Source of the DNA: Owenia fusiformis
Lineage: Eukaryota; Annelida; Polychaeta; Sabellida; Oweniidae
Direction of reading: 5' to 3'
NCBI GenBank assembly: GCA_903813345.2
Contig: CAIIXF020000002.1
Location: forward strand, 34,554,109 to 34,618,108
DNA: 64,000 bases
Shown: in pieces, positions 58,108-64,000 of the stretch
How positions within the stretch are numbered: position 1 is the stretch's first letter
Layout: each line of letters begins with the position of its first letter
Translations under genes and position numbers: made by a program
The notes under the pieces: model-generated
The model's input: the letters and a program-made list of their open reading frames with translations, nothing else
What the model was told of the DNA's origin: nothing
Databases searched by the model: none

Positions 58108-59749
58108 CATCCCTCTAGAATGTTACATTTGGATAATGCAAACGTTATATTAATAAATGCACATTGTTTGAAAAATGAAATAAATAAATAAAATAACCGG
58201 GAAACTAAAAAATAGGTCAATACGCTCCAATACGATTTTTTCACGGGGACAATACGATTTTTCATGTAATACGCTCCAATACGATTTTTTCCCGGGGACA
58301 ATACGATTTTTTCATGTAATACGATTCAATACGATTTTAATTCCTTCATATTTCACTGGGAAAATAGTAGTATTATGGAATAAAATATATTTTCCCTCGG
58401 GACCTGCGGCCCTCGGACAGATATATTATATTTGCCTCGGGGTAATCCCAATATCCTGAACCTCATATAGGATAATCTCTATATCTACCTGATGGACCAT
58501 AGGGACCGAAGGTAGACGTGCATATCTCACGAGGGATAAACCCCATATCCAAACCGACCGCACATATCTGCTTTATCATACACTAAGTAGTTTTCTAAAA
58601 AATTAATCTTATTTCCTTTTTTGAATTTTTTTAATTTTTTATTTTTATTCTCTACTCTACTTGTCAAAGGATAATAGACGATAAATATATATATATATAG
58701 TTTAGCATAATATGTACTTCTTTCTGTAACTGGAATACGATTCTAATATACAAGCAACACATACGTATTCCCGGGGAACAATAAATATTTTGTGTAGGGT
58801 GTGGACATTTTTCTTTTCATTTCTCTAAAATCAGATTATTTTCATAAAATCCATACAAAGTTGGGCCTAAGCCTCTATTTTCGTATTCTGCATGTTAAGA
58901 TATTTATAATGTAAAACCTAAGAGATAAATTCAATGTCTTCAGTTGAGAATAAGTATAGGTAAATGTGTGAATTCTGCTTGTTGTTGCACTATTTTTATA
59001 ATAAACAAGGTTCGATACGCAACACTGAATAGACTGCAGTCATAGCTTAGTTGTAAAGAAAACAAAAGAAGTTGGGACGTGGTCATGCTTGATTATGTTT
59101 CTTTTATATATCACCGTTTGCATTCGTTGAAATCGGCCTGCATGGATTTCAAGAGGTGGTCGGTGTACAAGGTCATATGTTTGAGTTATTGGTTTAATGA
59201 TAAATGTGACCCTTGAATGCGTTAGGCTTTATGTATGCGTGAAACAAATACTCCAATGGCCTAATCTCAATTTGCCTACAAACAATATAACATTGAAATG
59301 ATGGTCATCTGCATATTAACTTCCGCACCACACGTCTAACTTCGACACAATTCAGTAAAGTATTCAGTATCGCTTAAATCGCTACATGCCAGTGATACTG
59401 GTAATTTACACCATTGCTCCTCTAGCTCATACTTGTTGTCTCATTTTTGAGAAATATTTAGCTGATAATTGGGTGAATAAGTTCAACATAACCAATGACC
59501 ATTTATTTGATGAATAATGAAGTTATTTGATTTAAGTGAGTAAGGTAGTTGGATGTAATGTTAGTGTTGGATTGTGGTATAGCCTAAAAAAATTATTTAA
59601 AATATATATTTTTTATTTTAATAGAGAACAATTTATTACAATTTCAGAAATACATGTACATATATAGTAGCTGAAAACATATAAGAAAAGTATAACTTGC
59701 TATACCTATTAATAGCCTCATTCCTGTTTCACATGTATAGCCCTTACTG
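58108..59749. other. Intron or intergenic, short tandem repeat at 58205-58335
   Basis: A unit with CTCCAATACGATTTTTTC and CGGGGACAATACGATTTTT is repeated about twice at 58205-58335. Further right there are scattered CGGGG patches, then AT-rich sequence. No exon is recognised. Confidence 0.45.
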
Positions 59750-59945
59750 ATACATGGACTTACAGCCCTTATTCCTTATAAAACTTATAGCCTTCTTGGA
59801 TGCACTTATGGCCCTCTTAGATGCACTTATAGCCCTCTTGAATGCACTTACAGCCCTTGTTCCTTATACTATCTTGTCGCCCTTATTTATATATGAAATT
59901 AAAGTCCTTATTCTTAATACAAACTTATGGCCCCTTAGATTTCAT
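59750..59945. repeat. Degenerate tandem repeat (CTTATAGCCCTCTTGGATGCA-type)
   Basis: A loose 24-28 bp unit around ACTTATAGCCCTCTTAGATG repeats six or seven times. It gives a short plus-strand frame of Leu/Ala repeats that I do not call a gene. Confidence 0.7.
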
Positions 59946-60130
59946 CTGGTATGTAAGAAATACTCATCCATGATAAAAAGAGCTATCTCACTTAAAGTTA
60001 CATCAACATCACATATTCCTCACAGAACCCCTTAAATGTATTGTCCGTAATGAAGCAAAATTGATTTCAAATACAAAACATGCACATAATAGAAATTATC
60101 CCACTAGTGTTATACAGTCAATTTGAATTC

Positions 60131-60552
60131 TTATTCTGGCGCACCCTTTTCAAGCAGATGACTGTTGTCTTGAGGAAACTGTGAATCTAATCTCAGTTGG
60201 TCTGCATGCTTATTCTTCACATGTCTCTTTAGATGATGCTTTATCTTAAAACCCTTATTACAGTATGTACACATGTTTGGTCGCTCGTTGCTATGGGAAC
60301 TGAGGTGATATGTTAAATGATGTGATTTCTTGAAGGATTTCAAGCAAAGTGTGCATGTGTGTTTCCTCTCTGTATTCTGTGATGCTGACTTGGTGTGTTC
60401 CCTTGAAGGATTGGGGACTGCCCCTTGGAGATCCAGGGAGCCCCTTGAAGGATCGAAGACGCCTCCCGTTTTGTTGATCCTTTGAAGTTCTGATTGGCTG
60501 CTCAACTCTGCTAAACTTCCCAAAGGTTCCATCCATTGTGGTAATATGTAGC
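60131..60552 (-). CDS. Alternative 3' exon, two C2H2 zinc fingers (copy 6)
   Basis: The exon starts after the acceptor TATACTTCCAG in phase 1 and has 139 codons plus stop. It opens YILPQWMEPLG. A polar linker (Ser/Gln/Pro-rich) follows, then HTCTLCLKSFKKSHHLTYH, a SNERP linker and NMCTYCNKGFKIKHHLKRH, with a tail of about 25 residues. The fingers closely resemble those of the 55573-56015 and 61748-62067 exons, and the second fingers differ mainly at helix position -1 (Met, Ile, Arg). It lies on the same strand with the same phase as the rest of the array. Confidence 0.87.
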
Positions 60553-61747
60553 CTGGAAGTATAATGAAAGATTTTAGGTATGTTTGACTAAATGCATATA
60601 CGGTACAGTATTAACACACCTAAAGTTGGAGTTGATGAAAAATTAGAAAAATATATTACCATGATTGTCCTATTATGTCTATGAACCTGCATAATGTAGA
60701 TAGATACAACTACTAGACAATGTATACAAAATTGTTACAATATGCCACTTGGGTTACTTTGGCACTATTCAATTTGGTGAATTTGCCATTTAAGTCATTA
60801 AAAGTTCTAATTTGATGGTTTTATAGTAATGTTAATTTGATGAAGGAAGATTCAGTTCTGCCTTTTAATTTTTTCTTTGGGGTTATGATTTTTGGGGACC
60901 TTGAGCTTCACAAAATTTATGTTATTGATGAAACTTTGGCCATTTTTGAATTTAGCAACTCCACAATCTAGAGTACAAATCTGAATGTTAACCAATTTGT
61001 CATTTGTAAAATCACATGTCAGCAATGGTGTCAAAATTTTAATATTTATATAAAAGTAATTAACCATTTCAGAGTGGGTAATTGGATAAAATTCCAGTGG
61101 TGTTTAAATAAGACAGGTATCACTGTACTATAAACCTCTCACCACCTTGCCCAGGTCTTTTAATGAGAATTGCAAGTGAACTGCAAATCAACTTTTTTCA
61201 AAGGTTTGTTGTTTAATAAAATTACAGTAGATTATTTTTCCCTAAACTGTCAGTATTCAATTTGGATGCCATAACCAACTAAAACATATAATTATTTTTC
61301 ACAGTTTATAGATGAGTGCTTAACAATGTTTCAGTGATTATTATTTTATTTTTACAACAAAAAGCAAACAATTATCAGTTTCAGTATAATTACATGAATG
61401 TAAATATACTTAATATAGTAACTACACTACAATAATAAAATGACACACAGTAGAATATAAGTAATAGTTGAGGTCAAATCTGTAGAATAACACATATATA
61501 TATTTAAATCAATGTGTGGTGAACTATGGGATGATTTGACCTCAACTATGGGATAATTAGAACATCCTATACATACACATTGTATTTCATATTAGTCAGA
61601 GAGACTTTTAAATAGTTTAAGTCTTCAAATCTTGAAGTTTTTGTGAAAGTGGATTGGCCAGGTGAGTTTATCAAAATCACAATTTGGGATGATCGCTTTA
61701 ATACTACAAAAACGGCATGCTATATGAATCTGGAGTCTTTTTTGTTT
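60553..61747. other. Intron between zinc-finger exons, no gene seen
   Basis: The sequence is AT-rich. At about 61465-61545 TAGTTGAGGTCAAATC is inverted as GATTTGACCTCAACTA, a hairpin of about 80 bp. Nothing else is recognised. Confidence 0.45.
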
Positions 61748-62067
61748 TTAAACATTTTCCGATGTGCCTTTTTCAGCATTCATATCAGCATATTCTGTGA
61801 CCTGCCGATTTATGAGTTGTCTGTGAACAGTACTCATGTGTCTATTAAGGTGATGTTTGCGTCTAAATGTCTTACAGCAGAAAGCGCAACTGAATGGCTT
61901 CTCGTCGGTATGGGTCTTTTTGTGGGATTCAAGATGATGAGATCTTTTGAAGGATTTCAGGCAAATGTTACATTCGTATTGTCTTTCTTCATTTTTCTTG
62001 TATGATTTTATGTTTTGTGCTACTTGGATGTGTTTACCACCAGCTGGCCTCCAATTGAATCTGTGAA
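61748..62067 (-). CDS. Alternative 3' exon, two C2H2 zinc fingers (copy 7)
   Basis: This exon has no early ATG. It is defined by the acceptor TCTGTTTCCAG, phase-1 entry and 105 codons to TAA at 61748. It opens [13 protein letters not shown] Lys/Glu-rich linker follows, then [19 protein letters not shown], a TDEKP linker and [19 protein letters not shown], then a tail of about 30 residues. It is paralogous to the exons at 55573 and 60131. It is the first of the seven in the direction of transcription, so the common 5' exon(s), possibly with a BTB domain, should lie beyond it. None is seen up to 64000. Confidence 0.85.
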
Positions 62068-62160
62068 CTGGAAACAGAAAAAATACTTTAAAAAATTGAA
62101 TTGATAAAGTAAAACACCATGGTTTATAACTGGATAATACATTTAACTGTCAATAGACAG

Positions 62161-62289
62161 TTAGTAGAGTAAAATTGTGAAGTGGAACATCCCTGTAAGT
62201 CAAACACCTCTGTAAGTGGAACATTTCTCAAGTGGAACACAATCCTAGAGGTACCACATATGTTCCACTTGCACAGCAGGTTTCACTGT
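62161..62289. mobile_element. Diverged pogo-like MITE
   Basis: Repeated AAGTGGAACA phrases and the right end GCAGGTTTCACTG-TA match the family of the element at 21505-21665. The left end is diverged. Confidence 0.6.
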
Positions 62290-62332
62290 ACCCAAATCTT
62301 GAAAAGCATTAATTATAGGTATTAATGTAATT

Positions 62333-62700
62333 GGTTAGAGTGACACATGCTTTAGGGATGGTGACATATACAGGGTGGCCCAAAAGTATATTCACAGCTT
62401 ATAATTGGTCAGAGTGACACATGTTTTAGGGATGGTGAAATATACAGGGTGGCCCAAAAGTATATTCACAGTTTATAATTGGTCAGAGTGACACATGCTT
62501 TGGGGATGGTAAAATATACAGGGTGGCCCAAAAGTATATTCACAGTTTATAATTGGTCAGAGTGACACATGTTTTAGGGATGGTGAAATATACAGGGTGG
62601 CCCAAAAGTATATTCACAGTTTATAATTGGTCAGAGTGACACATGCTTTGGGGATGGTGAAATATACAGGGTGGCCCAAAAGTATATTCACAGTTTATAG
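62333..62700. repeat. 74-bp tandem array carrying a MITE terminus, 5 copies
   Basis: CAGGGTGGCCCAAAAGTATA recurs at 62371, 62445, 62519, 62593 and 62667, exactly 74 bp apart, with TTGGTCAGAGTGACACATG in each unit. The CAGGGTGG phrase matches the terminus of the mariner-like MITEs in this window, so a MITE end has been amplified in tandem. Confidence 0.93.
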
Positions 62701-64000
62701 ATTGTAGAATAGCTGTAAACCTATTTTTGGCCAAGTCAGTGTTGTTTTTCTTAAAACTGTGATTCTATGAATTCAGGTATTTGAACCTTGATATGGTAGA
62801 AAGTGTTTTTCTTCCTTGCATGCTGCAATACTTAATTGGATTGTTAAAGACTGATTGATATTAAAGATAGGATGTTTTTTTCATTTTTGAATGCTGGAAT
62901 AGTTTTTAAATATTGGAACAGTTGAAATAGTTTTTCTTGTGCTTCATTGTTGAATGTAATGATGATAAAAGTTGAATAACTGAAAATGTATCTCTTCCAA
63001 CATAGAATGACCCCAGGCTAATATACCAATTGAACAGCTTTTATGTCATTCCTAAGCACATTTTCTTTATTTCTATTTTTAAAAGATTACAGGAGTATTT
63101 TATTTAATTACAAAGATATACTAAAGCATACAACATAGTTAAAAATCAATTAATTTCAATCAAAATCAAAAAGTGTTTTTCATATTTTTGCTTTATTTGC
63201 AATTCTTAAAACCTCTTATATTAAAAATAAAATACACAGCGATAGATCACACTTTTATTGCAAAATTCAAAAAAAAAACTTATCAGTTCTTGACATGAGT
63301 CTGCTCTTAGGTCTGTAAAAATATCTCAAGTTGAACAGATCAGTTGATTTCTTGGAATTTTAATGACGACATTTATGTGGCAAATACCTGCTCACCTAGC
63401 AGTACAAAACAACAGTAAGACGAAAATATACAAAATTTCACCACCTGCCATTTGTTACAGACACTGAACTCCAACTGCAAAACACTGTCCACAAAAATGT
63501 TGGAGACCTATGGTGGTTATATAACAACTATTGCACAGTATTTACAATTACTATATAATGCAGTCCCAACACTACCATTATCTGATTTAGTAAGCAGCAT
63601 TGGGCCCATGCATGGTATTATATTAATGAAATAATTATAACAATATAATAAATCAACTATATACAGTATAAAGTCCTTATAGACTATAACAGGGTACTGA
63701 GCTCCCAAAATAAAGTTTGATCTCTATCGAGTTTTTGTAAAAATAAAAACTGTCAAAATGAACACCTCTTTAAGTGGAATACTTCCCTTATTGGTACACC
63801 TCTTTAAGCGGAACACCTTCCTAAGACTTCACAGCCTCCTGAACAAAGGCTCTATGTTAAATGAAAGAACATCTCTCGAGTAAATAAGGTGTTCTACCTA
63901 TACAGGTTTTACTGTTCTTTTAAACATAAAATTGTTTACTTGTAAGAGTTTTAATATATAACTGAGTAACATTTGTAAACAATTTAATTATGTAATTACA
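62701..64000. other. Intergenic or 5' intron of the zinc-finger locus
   Basis: No common 5' exon or BTB sequence is recognised. A copy of the GTCACCACC-type repeat lies at about 63436-63512 (TTTGTTACAGACACTGAAC, CCACAAAAATGTTGGAGAC), and a diverged pogo-like MITE at about 63745-63913 (AAGTGGAATAC to CAGGTTTTACTG). The rest is AT-rich. Confidence 0.5.

Noticed and set aside
61643-62005. Plus-strand open frame of 120 codons
   Set aside because: It is the antisense shadow of the zinc-finger exon at 61748-62067, which has a proper acceptor and finger pair.

Overview
The window is animal nuclear DNA: AT-rich, intron-bearing, dense in non-LTR retrotransposons, foldback MITEs and minisatellites, with no prokaryotic operon structure. 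The mix suggests a marine invertebrate (lophotrochozoan or invertebrate deuterostome): a CR1-like LINE with a 2A peptide and PHD finger, an animal malate synthase, a standard ALG8 and a lola-like zinc-finger locus. I cannot name the species.

Three host loci are visible. (1) 20.2-21.9 kb, minus strand: the first two coding exons of a malate synthase. Later exons are not recognisable in the window. (2) 39.66-47.54 kb, plus strand: twelve consecutive coding exons of ALG8, the ER glucosyltransferase that adds the second glucose to the lipid-linked N-glycan precursor. Only the short N-terminal exon is missing. (3) 48.1-62.1 kb, minus strand: seven exons, each with a splice acceptor, the same phase-1 entry, exactly two C2H2 zinc fingers and its own stop codon. 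This is the layout of a locus that splices one common 5' part (probably beyond the right edge) to alternative zinc-finger ends. It is the most interesting system here.

Mobile DNA fills most of the rest. 0.3-0.8 kb is a LINE 3' remnant. 6.4-10.8 kb is an intact L1/Tx1-like LINE with a perfect 16-bp target-site duplication. 30.4-34.5 kb is a LINE on the minus strand with an intact ORF2 and tandem arrays on both sides. 35.5-39.2 kb is a CR1-like LINE with a 2A peptide and PHD finger, broken by a frameshift and a stop. 54.7-55.3 kb is a 5'-truncated LINE with a 15-bp duplication. About 23.5-23.9 kb is a miniature LTR element, and 24.8-25.7 kb a 933-bp DNA element with 8-bp duplications. A perfect 82-bp hairpin with its own 8-bp duplication lies beside it. 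Foldback MITEs are scattered throughout, several with TA duplications.

Minisatellites occur at 3.2-4.2 kb (46 bp), 18.6-19.3 kb (30 bp), 29.5-30.4 kb (90 bp), 43.9-44.7 kb (39 bp, in an ALG8 intron), 51.87-52.13 kb (24 bp, in frame inside a zinc-finger exon) and 62.3-62.7 kb (74 bp). Most long open frames in these arrays are artefacts of the repeat period. A large inverted duplication (26.4-28.6 kb) carries mirrored promoter-like and splice-donor sequences. All calls come from reading the sequence; no alignment or database search was run.
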